DNA from: Daphnia carinata
Lineage: Eukaryota > Arthropoda > Branchiopoda > Diplostraca > Daphniidae
DNA: 64,000 nucleotides
Direction of reading: 5' to 3'
NCBI RefSeq assembly: GCF_022539665.2
Contig: NC_081334.1
Coordinates: 806,001-870,000, forward strand
In this document: positions 19,976-29,500 of the stretch, piece by piece
How the letters are laid out: every line of letters begins with the position of its first letter
Numbering within the stretch: position 1 is the first letter of the stretch
Notes under the pieces: model-generated
What the model was told of the DNA's origin: nothing
Database searches by the model: none
What the model saw: only the letters and a program-made list of their open reading frames with translations
Program-made: the position numbers and the translations under genes

Positions 19976-20770
19976 TTAAACAGCCGTACCACGTTCCAGA
20001 TTCTGTTTAATTTCTGTGGTAAATTCACCATAGAATCGATCCAGCTTCTTATTGAAGCGCATGTTGCGCTCGTTAATGTAGTCAATTTCGGCGTCATCAT
20101 CATGACGCCTACGACGACTGTATTTCTCGCGCTTCTCGATTTGTTTATGTAAATCTTCAACCATACGATTCACGGCTTCAGGAGAATCTTTGTGTAGTCC
20201 ATGAACTATTGTGTTCTTTTCTGCATAAAAAGCATCTCCAAGATCTGTTCTAGCTTTTTCATACTCTTCCATATTAGGCTTGATTTCTTGGACCAATCTT
20301 GAGTACTGACGAAATGTTGCCTGTTCATAGTCGGCAAAACCTGTATCTGGATTTTTCTTCCTGTTTTTCCTTTCTTTACGCTCAGCTTCATCAGCTCCCA
20401 CCTCTAACAGCTTTGTGCGAGAATAATCTTTCCCAAGTTTTGCTGCTTCTTGCCGTTGGGCTTCAGTTCCTAAAATCCAGTCAGCACGTGCCTTCTTCGC
20501 TTCCCAGTTAGCAGGTAGCTTGCTTCGTTTACTTTCCTCCAGAACTTCTTGGTGGTTTTTCTGGCGAGCCTCATTCTATTTTTGTTAAGAATTCCCCCCA
20601 AAAATATCTTGTGTTACATGTAAGATCATGCAATAAAAATATAAAAGTGTGCCAAAACTGAAATATCTTACTCGACGACTGTGTAATTGTCGCAGTTTTT
20701 TCATTCTCTCCATTTGTTTAGAGGCTTCCACATTCATATTGGATTTTGATGGACCTGGTTTGTCTGACAT
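19976..20770 (-). CDS. Syf2: Pre-mRNA-splicing factor SYF2
   Basis: NineTeen-complex-associated spliceosome protein, also called p29. Two exons: 20770-20672 and 20575-19976, giving 232 residues. An in-frame ATG at 20806 would add twelve residues; neither start is decisive. The conserved tract begins [11 protein letters not shown] and continues with [73 protein letters not shown] and [12 protein letters not shown], the invariant SYF2 C-terminus. Mostly charged and helical. It converges on TMEM135, with the two stop codons only about 112 bp apart, so the 3' UTRs may overlap. Confidence 0.95.
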
Positions 20771-20806
20771 CCTAAAGACTGTTTCTACTTTCGTTTTCAA
20801 CGCCAA

Positions 20807-22140
20807 TAATTGTTCTATTGTTTTCTTTTTTGTTTTTTACTGGATTTACTTAGATAGTCAACGATGGGTAAACGAATTCAACAGTTAACGATGTTGACGA
20901 CTTAAATGTACTGTCAGGTACTGTTTAGTGTTTACTACTGTTTGCTGTAGTACAACATGGCGGGATGGAATTGCTTTTTCCTAGCGCAGGACAGTGGTGC
21001 CATATGTGCCAATAACGTAATCAGAATCAGAGGACAGAACAGAACCATTTGTCCATTTCTCGTCCATTTCTGTAAATTTTATATCAACACTTTAAAAATG
21101 ATAAAAAATCCGAGACTTACGCAATGCCATTTGATCATCTTTTTTCTAGATAACTCTGTTCGCTAGTTAACCGTTTAACCGGTAATTTACAGATAACTAG
21201 CCACACCAACTAGCGGTCGATGCGGTCAAAGTTTACGGTCGAAGAAGGAATTTGAATAAACATTGCCCACAAAGAAGGAGGAGTCTGCTGAATATTGAAA
21301 TTGCTGATCGATTGTTAGGCCGACTTTGATCACCTTTCAGCGGACAATGGCGACGCTTGTACGTGGTACGATTGTGAACGTCAATGTAACGGTGCACCAC
21401 CAACGGCGTAGCACTGTTGGTTAGCGTCATGGAAAATTAAGATATTAGAAATTCTGTGTTTTATTTGTATAATAATTATTTTTTTTGACAGAAATACCGT
21501 GGAAGTTGGCATTTGAGAAAAGACGTCAATTTTTCGTTAGCACCTGAACTAGTATTGAATTAATTGGTTCAATGGTATCAGCTTCCTCGTGGGAAGGAAC
21601 ACAAAGCCCGAAAGGTATTGTTGATCCTTAAAAAAATTATACCAATTAATATCTTACATCCAATTACATTTTAAGTTGTAAACTATGTAATGTTGACCAA
21701 GTTGTCTGTGGGTCAATACCTGATTTACAGATTTTAAAATAACCAAATACCTTCAGACTGAAAACACATGAAAATCATTGAGGAATAAGGTACTTTACAT
21801 AAAATGGCATCTAATTATAAATTTGACCTGATCTAACCTGCACTTGTAACATAAGGGTTGTAGACTGTGGATGTTGATCAGTTATCTGTGGGTGGAAATC
21901 TTCTTGACCATTGGGCAAAATATCCTGAGACTGAAAAACACATGTTAAAAAAATCTAGCTAAAAAGGAGTCTAAGTGTAAGATAACATAGAACATGTTTT
22001 CTCTGTCTAGTTTTTTTGGTCAATTTCAATCATGTCAATTAGATTTCTGACACCAAATAACTGGCCAGCCTTCTACTTTGTACAAACCTAAAAATGTTAC
22101 ATGATGAAGCCATTAACTGATGAAGTTCAATACTTTTCAG
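20807..22140. other. SYF2 upstream region and non-coding accessory stretch
   Basis: No conserved protein seen. An isolated exon-like start occurs at 21572 (ATG, then a GT donor after the codons for SPK), but it could not be joined in phase to the next exon-like piece. A diverged tandem repeat lies at 21653-21965. Confidence 0.35.
21653..21965. repeat. Diverged tandem duplication, two copies of about 155 bp
   Basis: The two copies share the order GTTGTA-ACT-TG, ATGTTGA-CA, then TCTGTGGGT and GACTGAAAA-CACATG. Similarity is patchy. No coding frame is shared. Confidence 0.5.
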
Positions 22141-22390
22141 GTTTTATGTTTCTGTCCAAGAGCAAGGTGATACTACTGAACAAGTAACTTCCATACTGGT
22201 TCAAGTACCATTGCAAAATCAAAGTCCTCTTTCTAATGCTGTCTTTCAAGGTGTTTCTATCATAAAATAAAAAATGTACAAATGAACTGCAGAATTACTG
22301 ATGAGGGTTTACCTGACGGACAGGGGTCTTCCATTGAAGACCACAAATCAACACCGGCGTATCAGAAATCCATATTATCAGGAAATTCTA
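22141..22390 (+). pseudogene. Two exon-like segments of an unidentified gene
   Basis: Segment one (22141-22250) is bounded by TTTTCAG and AAG|GTGT and is open, reading VQEQGDTTEQVTS. Segment two (22293-22390) lies between CTGCAG and CTA|GTAAG and is open in more than one frame. No start, no conserved domain and no clear continuation were found. They may be remnants of a gene or an unrecognised lineage-specific gene. Confidence 0.25.
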
Positions 22391-22551
22391 GTAAGGTTTT
22401 GAACGAATTTGTTCATTTATAATTTTTTTTTACCAGGCCTTTTTGTAATTCGGATTTCCATAGGAATTCGACAATGGCGTGTCATGTGACGAAATTGATG
22501 CCATGGTCGTCCATTGAGGAGCCATGGAGTGTACTTCATCTAATCATGTAT

Positions 22552-22722
22552 TCCAGCAATCAGACCGGCTAGAACAGTATGCTTTTCTCCATTTGAGCTC
22601 CTAATCCATCGAAGAGCACAACAACAGCCTAGAAACGTATACATATATATCAATATAACAGCAGCAAATTCATTTTATTTGTTGCATAATAAAGCACGGC
22701 TAAATAGTTGAGAGCATGGAAT
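22552..22722 (-). pseudogene. Inverted, frameshifted copy of a TMEM135 intron-exon junction
   Basis: Read on the minus strand, the segment matches the TMEM135 gene at about 19187-19357, covering the end of a long intron, the acceptor (CGTTTCTAG) and the first roughly 70 bases of the exon. Shared blocks include TCAACTATTTAGCCGTGC, TGTGCTCTTCGATGGATT and TAGCCGGTCTG. One base is missing just after the acceptor, which breaks the exon frame. Similarity stops abruptly on both sides, so only this piece was duplicated. Confidence 0.8.
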
Positions 22723-23086
22723 TTTATTAGCCGAGTTCTTATTAAAGTCAGGTAGAAAATTCTTGTTTCAAAACAGGACTTTAACTTCGTTTCGTTCTGC
22801 CATCATTAAAGTCAGGGGCCGTCGAAGGACCTGTTGGGGATGCATGAAGATGAAAAATTAGCAGAATCATTGAATTCCAAAAATACAGTTTCAAGTGAAC
22901 GGCAGACATGCGTCTAACGAGCCGCAATCAACATCCTTGTATTTTTATTCCAAATATAATTTTTCTAAGAAATTTCTAGCCTCTCTAAAAAAACAAGCCC
23001 TACTGTTCGAACGAAAGCACGTCAAATCGCTGCATTTAAGAAATGCTGTACGGTTTTCATCCATTACACTTGTTGGAAGCCACAGT

Positions 23087-23132
23087 CTAAACTAAACTAA
23101 ACTCGCCAGTGGCGAGTACTAGTTAGTTTAGT
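23087..23132. repeat. Nested palindrome
   Basis: ACTCGCCA and TGGCGAGT flank a single central G at 23101-23117. Outside this lie complementary CTAAACTAAACTA and TAGTTAGTTTAG arms. It can form a cruciform, and it lies about 70 bp left of the hAT-type element. Confidence 0.5.
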
Positions 23133-23200
23133 AGAAAATTCGAATAAAACAATATCTCTTGAAATTGGGAAGAAATAAACGGAAATAATGTGCTATCGGC

Positions 23201-23590
23201 CAGACTTGCCGCGCCGATCAATTTTCCGATCTCGATCTCCGATCCGATCTTTTGAGTTTGATCGGATCGGGCGATCGAGATCGGCCGATCATTTTTACCG
23301 ATCATTGTGCGACATCTAACGCTGAAAATTTACACTATTTAACGAATTTAGTATTGGCTGTCACAGCGACAGTCACTGACGGCCATTGAGGGTGAACACT
23401 AAACAGTTTCCCTCAATTGGCATTCGCAAAAATAGTAGTGAAAGAGAACCATGCGACTGCAAAATCGACAGCTAGATGGCGAAAAGTTTGATCGCTCAAA
23501 AAGATCGGATCGCGATCAATTTTTTGGGATCATTTTTTGAGCGAAGATCGGATCGGCGATCAATTTTTGATCGCGATCGCGGCAAGTCTG
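23201..23590. mobile_element. Non-autonomous hAT-type MITE, 390 bp
   Basis: The ends are perfect inverted repeats CAGACTTGCCGCG / CGCGGCAAGTCTG, followed inward by imperfect complementary GATC-rich arms. An exact 8 bp direct repeat CTATCGGC sits immediately outside each end (23193-23200 and 23591-23598). An 8 bp target-site duplication and CAG...CTG termini are characteristic of the hAT superfamily. There is no transposase ORF inside, so the copy is non-autonomous. The perfect duplication suggests a fairly young insertion. Confidence 0.85.
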
Positions 23591-24010
23591 CTATCGGCGC
23601 ACCAGCTTTATCTTATGGTTTTTTACGTTTGTCTGAAAAATATAAGCCAATTGAAAAAATAAACTTAATTTCGCGCTTATCATTCAATTCGCGATCGAAA
23701 TGATGTATTTTAAGTCAAATTTCAATTGAATTGAATTTGAGTTTGGCATGGAGTGTGGAGTGTGGCATTGGAGTGTGGCAAAAACTGGCCCTCATCGGAA
23801 TTGGCTGAATATCACAGGATTTACTCAAAATTGAATGCTTATTCCGGCAAAATTGCTATTTTTTTCATTAAGTTAATCGTTTTCGAAATACACCGAGTAT
23901 TTGACGCAATGCTAGCGCGCCAGTACGCTACAGCGCTAGGGCGATGCAGCAGAAGATTCGTTGAGTGCATGTAGGGAATTAAGTAGAAATCTGACAGGGA
24001 GATGGCGACT

Positions 24011-24110
24011 ATGGCAATCCGTTTTACCCCCCCCCCCCCCCCCTATATGGCAATCCGTTTTACATGAAAAAAAAAAAAAAAATGGCGGAAAAAAAAAAAA
24101 ATCACACTTT
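24011..24110. repeat. Tandem ATGGCAATCCGTTTTAC words around poly(C) and poly(A)
   Basis: The word ATGGCAATCCGTTTTAC occurs twice, at about 24011 and 24046, separated by a run of about 17 C, and is followed by long A runs. A third copy lies inverted near 29296-29316 beside a G run. In both places the sequence next to it (TAGCCATCTA-C) also matches, so this is a dispersed or inverted-duplicate repeat. Confidence 0.55.
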
Positions 24111-24211
24111 TTTCTCTTTTTTCTACCCGTAGCCATCTACCAGTCGGTTTCGTTATTACAGGCATGTAAGCAATTTGAGTTAATTGTATCCCATTAGCAG
24201 TTAATGGAGTA

Positions 24212-24265
24212 GCGTGGCTGGAGAAAAACGCGTGGCTGGAGAAAAACTCGTGGCTGGAGAAAAAT
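24212..24265. repeat. 18 bp minisatellite, three copies
   Basis: The unit GCGTGGCTGGAGAAAAAC is repeated three times with single-base changes. The unit length keeps a reading frame, but no start codon leads into it. Confidence 0.8.
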
Positions 24266-24287
24266 ATTTAAAAATGGATAAGATTAG

Positions 24288-25113
24288 ATAAAATTATGAA
24301 GCTGCAGGCTCAATTTTTTCAACAGCACAGAATCTTAGATGACAACAAAACTAAGGATGGTAATATGAAATGATTGTATTTGTGTTCTTTTATTCATTTG
24401 TGTTTTTTAGCTCAAACTTTGTGTCTACAAGCTCAGTTACTGGAAAATAACAAATTAGAACTGGACACTTTCAAAACAGTGAAGGAGGTTTTCCAAACTC
24501 ATCCCTAACTGAATGTGAGGATGAGTTGGCATGTAAGTAAGTAAAAACATTATTATATTGGTTTTCAATTATTAATTATTGTTTATTAGATCAAATTATG
24601 AAGCTGCAGGCCCAATTATTGGAACAACACAAAATATTAGATAACAGCAAAGCTAAGGATGGTAAGGCCTAATACGTAATGATTCTATTTATTTGCTTTT
24701 ATTCATTTGTGTTTTGAAGCTCAAATTTTGAGTCTACCAGCACAGCTAGGGGAAAAGAATAAATTGGAACGGAACAGTTTCCAAACAGTGAAGGAGGTTT
24801 TTCAAAACTCTTCCCTAAGTGAATGTGAGGATGAGTTGGCGTTAGGCGAACACAGTCAGGTACCTAAACTTTTCAAATAAGAATTCAAAATAAGTATAGA
24901 ATTTTAAAAAACAATTATTTATTGTTAAGTTATTCAATCCACCACCTGACAGTGTGTTAAATTTAAATTCTGTTAGTGCTGCAACAAAAGAATCGATAGT
25001 AATCAGTCCATGCAGCGAAGGAACTGAACAATTGTGGGACCGTATTTGGGCCGAAAATGTGTGTGGTACGGAAACCCAGAAATGGCATGAGTTCAACATA
25101 AAACATGGATTAG
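24288..25113 (+). CDS. Unidentified coiled-coil gene with a tandemly duplicated exon pair, partly decayed
   Basis: Exons a and b occur twice: a1 24288-24359 and b1 24411-24532; a2 24590-24661 and b2 24720-24859. Both a exons are exactly 72 nt and begin KIMKLQAQ or QIMKLQAQ. Both b exons contain a FKTVKEVF/FQTVKEVF core. In b1 one A of CAAAAC is lost, causing a frameshift to TAA, whereas b2 stays open. Exon 24930-25113 then follows in phase (TEQLWDRIWAENVC, QKWHEFNIKHGLG). Further splice-bounded pieces to about 25420 contain in-frame stops. No start codon and no known domain were found. It is either a pseudogene or a gene that skips the damaged pair. Confidence 0.4.
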
Positions 25114-25589
25114 GTACTTTTCGGTTTTTTGTCTATTGAAAAAGTATTTTTAATGCTGTTATTTTGCATTGACAGAATTTTAGCGGGGGATCAAGTAAAA
25201 TCTGGAAGTGTTACAAGATGGAAGAGTGAGCCTACAGTTGAAAAACACTGAAAGTGCATTACCATTAAGGTATGAGCTGCTTCTCTTGCTAAAGAACAAC
25301 TTGTCCTTTACGTTCAGAGTGTTGGTGAAGCTGGGTACTTAAATGGCTCTAAAGATGTTTCACTTCGCTGGCATTGCAGTGATGAACATCATACATGGAC
25401 TTTTTAGGTATGAAAGGAATTTTCTTGAAAATTTTTTGAATTTATGACGAAGCATTTCTCCTCCTTTTTGCCAACCATGTCTAATCTAAAAAAAATTTAT
25501 CCAATAGGAAAGGATTTTCAGCATACTGGGAACACAACTATCAACAATGCAACATTCTAGGGGTGTTATTTTATCATTCAAGAGCCTTA

Positions 25590-25800
25590 TACAATGATTT
25601 TCATCTGCAATTTGTATGGCCTTTCCCAAGCTTCTGCCAGAAGTTGAATCTATAAGTCATGTAAGTCACATGAGCAACAATTGAGATGCTTAATGGTGTT
25701 TTTCTTTTCTCAGCATAGGTTAATAGTAACATTGGATCTGAAAAGATTCTTGGTTGGGGCAAGACACTGAATAAATTGTAATGATTGAATGGATGACATG
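25590..25800 (+). pseudogene. Left member of an inverted gene-fragment pair
   Basis: A piece reading LYNDFHLQFVWPFPKLLPE ends at a donor (CAT|GTAAGT, 25660), and a second piece starts after CATAG at 25719 (VNSNIGSEKILGWG). The same arrangement occurs inverted at 27570-27800, with matching intron position and words such as CTTCTGCCAG and GGTTGGG. The frame closes soon after. The parent gene was not recognised. Confidence 0.45.
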
Positions 25801-25822
25801 ACATTTCTATACTTAATTTGGA

Positions 25823-26342
25823 TTCCCGAGACGGTATTTTATATTTAAAAAATTGAAGTGCATATCTGGGCTCCCTTCCTTTCCGTAGCCCCGTTTCCCC
25901 TTGACTCGTAATAAGCCCGTAGGGGGTCATGCCCCTACTGTACGGTATATATAAAAACAACATATACCGAGGTTTGGAGGGCTCTGGCCGGAAAGGGGAC
26001 GTGGGGGTCCGCTTAGTCCGATGATGTGTTCACGGAGGGCTACGTGGCTACACACAAATCCGAACTAAAGGTTAATCGCTCCTGTAAAAATGTTCCAAAT
26101 CTTCAGCTCTTCTTCCGGCTTCTCTTAGCCAATCACCGGGTAATCTCCCCGGTGGGTCAACAAGGCAGTGTCTCCCCCTGCCTGGGGTGACGGCAACTTT
26201 TGAAAGGGCTATTGTGCCTTTTTAAAGTTGCAAAAATAATTGTAATGTGCAGAGAATTGTCAATAAATTTTTTTTTACAAAATGTTTTTTGCAAAATTTG
26301 TTTCTTCCATTGTCTGTGTTCACACACTACATTTATCAGCTT
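25823..26342. repeat. Left arm of a large inverted repeat
   Basis: From about 25846 to 26342 the arm matches the reverse complement of 27040-27536 with only about a dozen differences (roughly 98% by eye). Outward to about 25823 the match weakens. It is GC-rich compared with its surroundings and holds several strong hairpins: GTAGGGG/CCCCTAC at 25919-25938, CGGTATAT/ATATACCG at 25943-25969, CACCGGG/CCCGGTG at 26134-26154, GGCAG/CTGCC at 26164-26182. No long ORF is conserved between the arms, so a structured RNA or a foldback element is more likely than a protein. Confidence 0.9.
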
Positions 26343-26508
26343 TTTCTATTATTCAATTTATCTTTCTTGTTTTTGCCACCGTTGTGTCGTTTATCTGTAG
26401 GTATTCAATTGTTATTTGTTAAACTTTTTGAATTCTTGGACTTAGACAAGGAACAACGTGTAATACCTGGATATTTTTTGAAGTAGTTTTGTATTTGTAT
26501 ATTGTTTT

Positions 26509-26579
26509 ACTGGTATGGGAATCGATCCCCAGTCATTCAGCGTGCAACGCCGATGCTTTAACATTGAGCCACGAGATAT
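26509..26579 (-). other. tRNA-like module 1 (SINE head or tRNA pseudogene)
   Basis: On the minus strand there are an A-box-like TGGCTCAATGTTAAAGCAT, an anticodon stem TCGGC/GCTGA around loop GTTGCAC (would-be anticodon TGC), and a B-box-like GGATCGATTCC. The acceptor stem does not pair, so it is not an intact tRNA gene. Confidence 0.55.
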
Positions 26580-26674
26580 ATCTAAATTTTTTTTTATCGC
26601 ATATCGTATGTTATCGTCTAGGATGTTTATGCAGTCTATCACAACTATATGTTGATCTTTCTATTTTTTTCATA

Positions 26675-26746
26675 AGGTCCATAGCTATGTGGTAGAGCAT
26701 TCAGCTCCGATAACTGTTACCATGGGTTCAAACCTTAGTAGATGTA
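26675..26746 (+). other. tRNA-like module 2
   Basis: A-box TAGCTATGTGG and B-box GGTTCAAACCT stand at tRNA-like spacing, with D-stem and T-stem remnants. The anticodon and acceptor stems are broken. Confidence 0.45.
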
Positions 26747-26859
26747 TAAAGATCTACATCTAAATGTATAAAAGAGTATTGCAGTATTGCATTTCAGTTT
26801 TATTCAAAGTGTAAATGCAAGTCCGCAAGTGACTAGAAAAAAGCCAACTTAACTTCATA

Positions 26860-26934
26860 TGATTCATGGCTCATTGGTAGGGCATCGGCGCGGTATGCCG
26901 AACATCCAGGGTTCGATCCCTGGATAATAATTAA
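26860..26934 (+). other. tRNA-like module 3
   Basis: A-box TGGCTCATTGG, a perfect anticodon stem TCGGC/GCCGA, and a perfect T-stem CAGGG/CCCTG around TTCGATC. The acceptor stem is poor, and position 33 is C instead of T. It shares GGCTCA-TG-TA and GCATCGGCG with module 1 in the opposite orientation, so both belong to one family. Confidence 0.55.
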
Positions 26935-27039
26935 TTAAATGCTTACAGAAATACGATAAACCAATGGAAACAATGCTTACCATCAAAGGTGGTATTAACA
27001 TTAAAGGTGAATTGAGCAAGCTAAATAAGAAAAAAAAGG

Positions 27040-27562
27040 CTGATAAATGTAGTGTGTGAACACAGACAATGAGAGAAACAAATTTTGCAAAAAACATTTT
27101 GTAAAAAAAAATTTATTGACAATTCTCTGCACATTACAACTATTTTTGCAACTTTAAAAAGGCACAATAGCCCTTTCAAAAGTTGCCGTCAACCCAGGCA
27201 GGGGGAGACACTGCCTTGTTGACCCACCGGGGAGATTACCCGGTGATTGGCTAAGAGAAGCCGGAAGAAGAGCCGAAGATTTGGAACATTTTTACTGGAG
27301 CGATTAACCTTTAGTTCGGATTTGTGGGTAGCCACGTCGCCCTCCGTGAACACATCATCGGACTAAGCGGACCCCCACGTCCCCTTTCCGGCCAGAGCCC
27401 TCCAAACCTCGGTATATGTTATTTTTATATATACCGTACAGTAGGGGCATGACCCCCTACGGGCTTATTATGAGTCAAGGGGAAACGGGGCTACGGAAAG
27501 GAAGGGAGCCCAGATATGCACTTCAATTTTTAAATAATTAATACCGTAATACGCGGGAATAC
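27040..27562. repeat. Right arm of the large inverted repeat
   Basis: Reverse-complement partner of the left arm, with the same hairpins. Here the GTCAAC/GTTGAC helix around AGGCAG/CTGCCT is perfect, whereas the left arm has a mismatch in that helix. The loop between the arms is about 700 bp and carries the three tRNA-like modules. Confidence 0.9.
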
Positions 27563-27569
27563 ACAGGCG

Positions 27570-27800
27570 AATCATGGAGGGAAGTTCAATTCCGTACTTC
27601 AAATTATTATAACTTTTCGTCATCACATCCCAACCAGAAACCTTCGCAGGTTCACTATTGCTATTAATCTAAATTAAGAAAATAAAACATAGATAAGCAT
27701 AAAACGTTCTTATTGATATAGCTTACTTGGTACATAAATTCATCATCTGCCATATTCCTGTAGATTGCTGGCAGGAGCTTCTAAAAGGCTATGCAGTTGC
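27570..27800 (-). pseudogene. Right member of the inverted gene-fragment pair
   Basis: Minus-strand exons: one ends at 27727 (MADDEFMYQ then GTAAGC), and the next starts at 27668 after TTTAG (INSNSEPAKVSGWD). The second exon stays open as it runs into the right arm of the inverted repeat and stops there. The exon is therefore truncated or captured by the repeat. It is homologous to 25590-25800. Confidence 0.45.
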
Positions 27801-29500
27801 AAATGATCACCACAGCCAAAACTTGAATACGAAAGTTTGGGAGAACCTTTCGTGTTGGCCACAGAGACCTTCCATGGGCTTTCCGATTGGACGTTCCATG
27901 CACCTTAAAAAAAAAAAGAAAGGTTACAAAGTTGGTTGTTCTGATCACTAAACGTGAAGGTAAAGAAGGTACATGGTCTCGGCAGTCTTGACGACAATTT
28001 CCATTATAACCTCATATCACCTCATTTTATGGAAAAAGAATTTCGTAGGCGACAGTTCCGAATAGAAAATGGTTGCATTCAAATCTTTTGACAGGTCGGG
28101 TTAAGGAATGTCGCATTAGGGAGTGCAAACCGCGATTTTCAAAACTACTAAATGCTTGTTAGCCATTGAAAGATTGCTGGCTGACGCAGGCAATCGTTTG
28201 GGACATGATTAATGAGCTGCTTCGTGGATAAAGCTCTTTTTTTTTAGTCCTCTCCAGGATGACATGAATTCCAGCATGTTCTACACATGTATCAGCAATT
28301 AGCGCTACACCAATTAAAACAATTAAAAAATTTAAAATAGTACCACCTTTTAATGTTTTTGACTCCACGATTCGTCTTCGTTGCAACTGGGAAGGCAAGG
28401 CAACTGACCTATGGTGATTTATTCTTCGCACTTGCCATAACCATTGTCCCAACATATCAGCTTTTCTGCCAACAGTAGTTTGCTAATACGACATTGACGA
28501 TTAAAATTAGAAAACTAAACAAACTCAGCAGAAAAGCATTACCAGGGGGTAACATCTTGCATGTTGATGAAGAATCCTCGGTTTATAATTTACATGGCAG
28601 AATATCCACATTGCCTGGATGGCGCAACCCTTTGTGTAATCACAAAATAATAAGTAAAACATATTGAATTGAAACCAAATTTAAATGAAGTTTTACTCAA
28701 CAGCCGGCTAGCACCTCTGAATTCCAAAACTACACCTACACATTCATATCAAGCTTTTCCAGCATGTCTCACCTTTGGCATTTGTTTAAGTCATTCCTTC
28801 AAAAATTTTTAATAAATGTAAATAAAGTAAATAATTGATATTTATGTGACATTGGAGTACCATTTGACTGTCAAGCATCCCATACAAGATAGGCATTTTG
28901 AAGAATCAGTGGCAGCAATCAAGTGCTACAATGTGAATATGGGCTAGATGTTATAGTCGCTGAGGGCTCTCAATCCCTAAACTGAACCTTCCTCACTGAT
29001 GTGACAATCTATAAAAGGATTGAAATCTGAATTAATAGGATATGCAGGATACTGCATAAAATTATAGTAAAGATGGTACCAAATGCTGAGTTACTAGAAA
29101 TTTTACCTGGGAAATCTCCAACTGACATGTGAAACATAAGTCAGCTGTTCTGCATTTGCAAATCCAGTGTTCCAAGTGACCATATTATCCAATCCATGTC
29201 TGAATGAATGAATGAGAAAATTAAATAGGAATCTGGCCGCTAGATGGCTATGCAGGAAAAAAGAAAAAAAAGGCCGAAAATTTTTTTTTTTGGGGGGGTA
29301 AAACGGATTGCCATATCTAACAGCGTTCCGAGTCAAACGGCTTTCCCTAGAACAAAGGGCGACCATCTTGTGTCCGCGGTAATATCTTGTGGGGTACTCA
29401 AACAACTTTTTAGGGTCTGCAGGTTCTACTGTTAACTCGTATCCTTGCATGATCAAAATTGCCAATGAAGCGATCTAAAAGTGAAGAACACTCTTGGCTT
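27801..29500. other. Accessory stretch without a recognisable gene
   Basis: Open minus-strand segments at 28159-28455 and 29103-29465 have no known domain. The second reads through the repeat word shared with 24011-24063 and is probably chance. No copy of the coiled-coil exons was found here by eye. Confidence 0.35.

Noticed and set aside
23960-24200. Opposed ORFs over the poly(C)/poly(A) stretch
   Set aside because: They encode only Pro, Gly, Phe and Lys runs from homopolymers.
26509-26934. Calling the three modules functional tRNA genes
   Set aside because: None has a pairing acceptor stem, and anticodon loops are irregular, so they were kept as tRNA-like only.
25823-27562. Bacterial-type insertion sequence or CRISPR array
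   Set aside because: The host is a spliced eukaryote; there is no transposase ORF, no spacer-repeat periodicity, and the repeats are inverted, not direct.
29103-29465. 120-residue minus-strand ORF
   Set aside because: It runs through a dispersed repeat word and a homopolymer, and its second half is low complexity.
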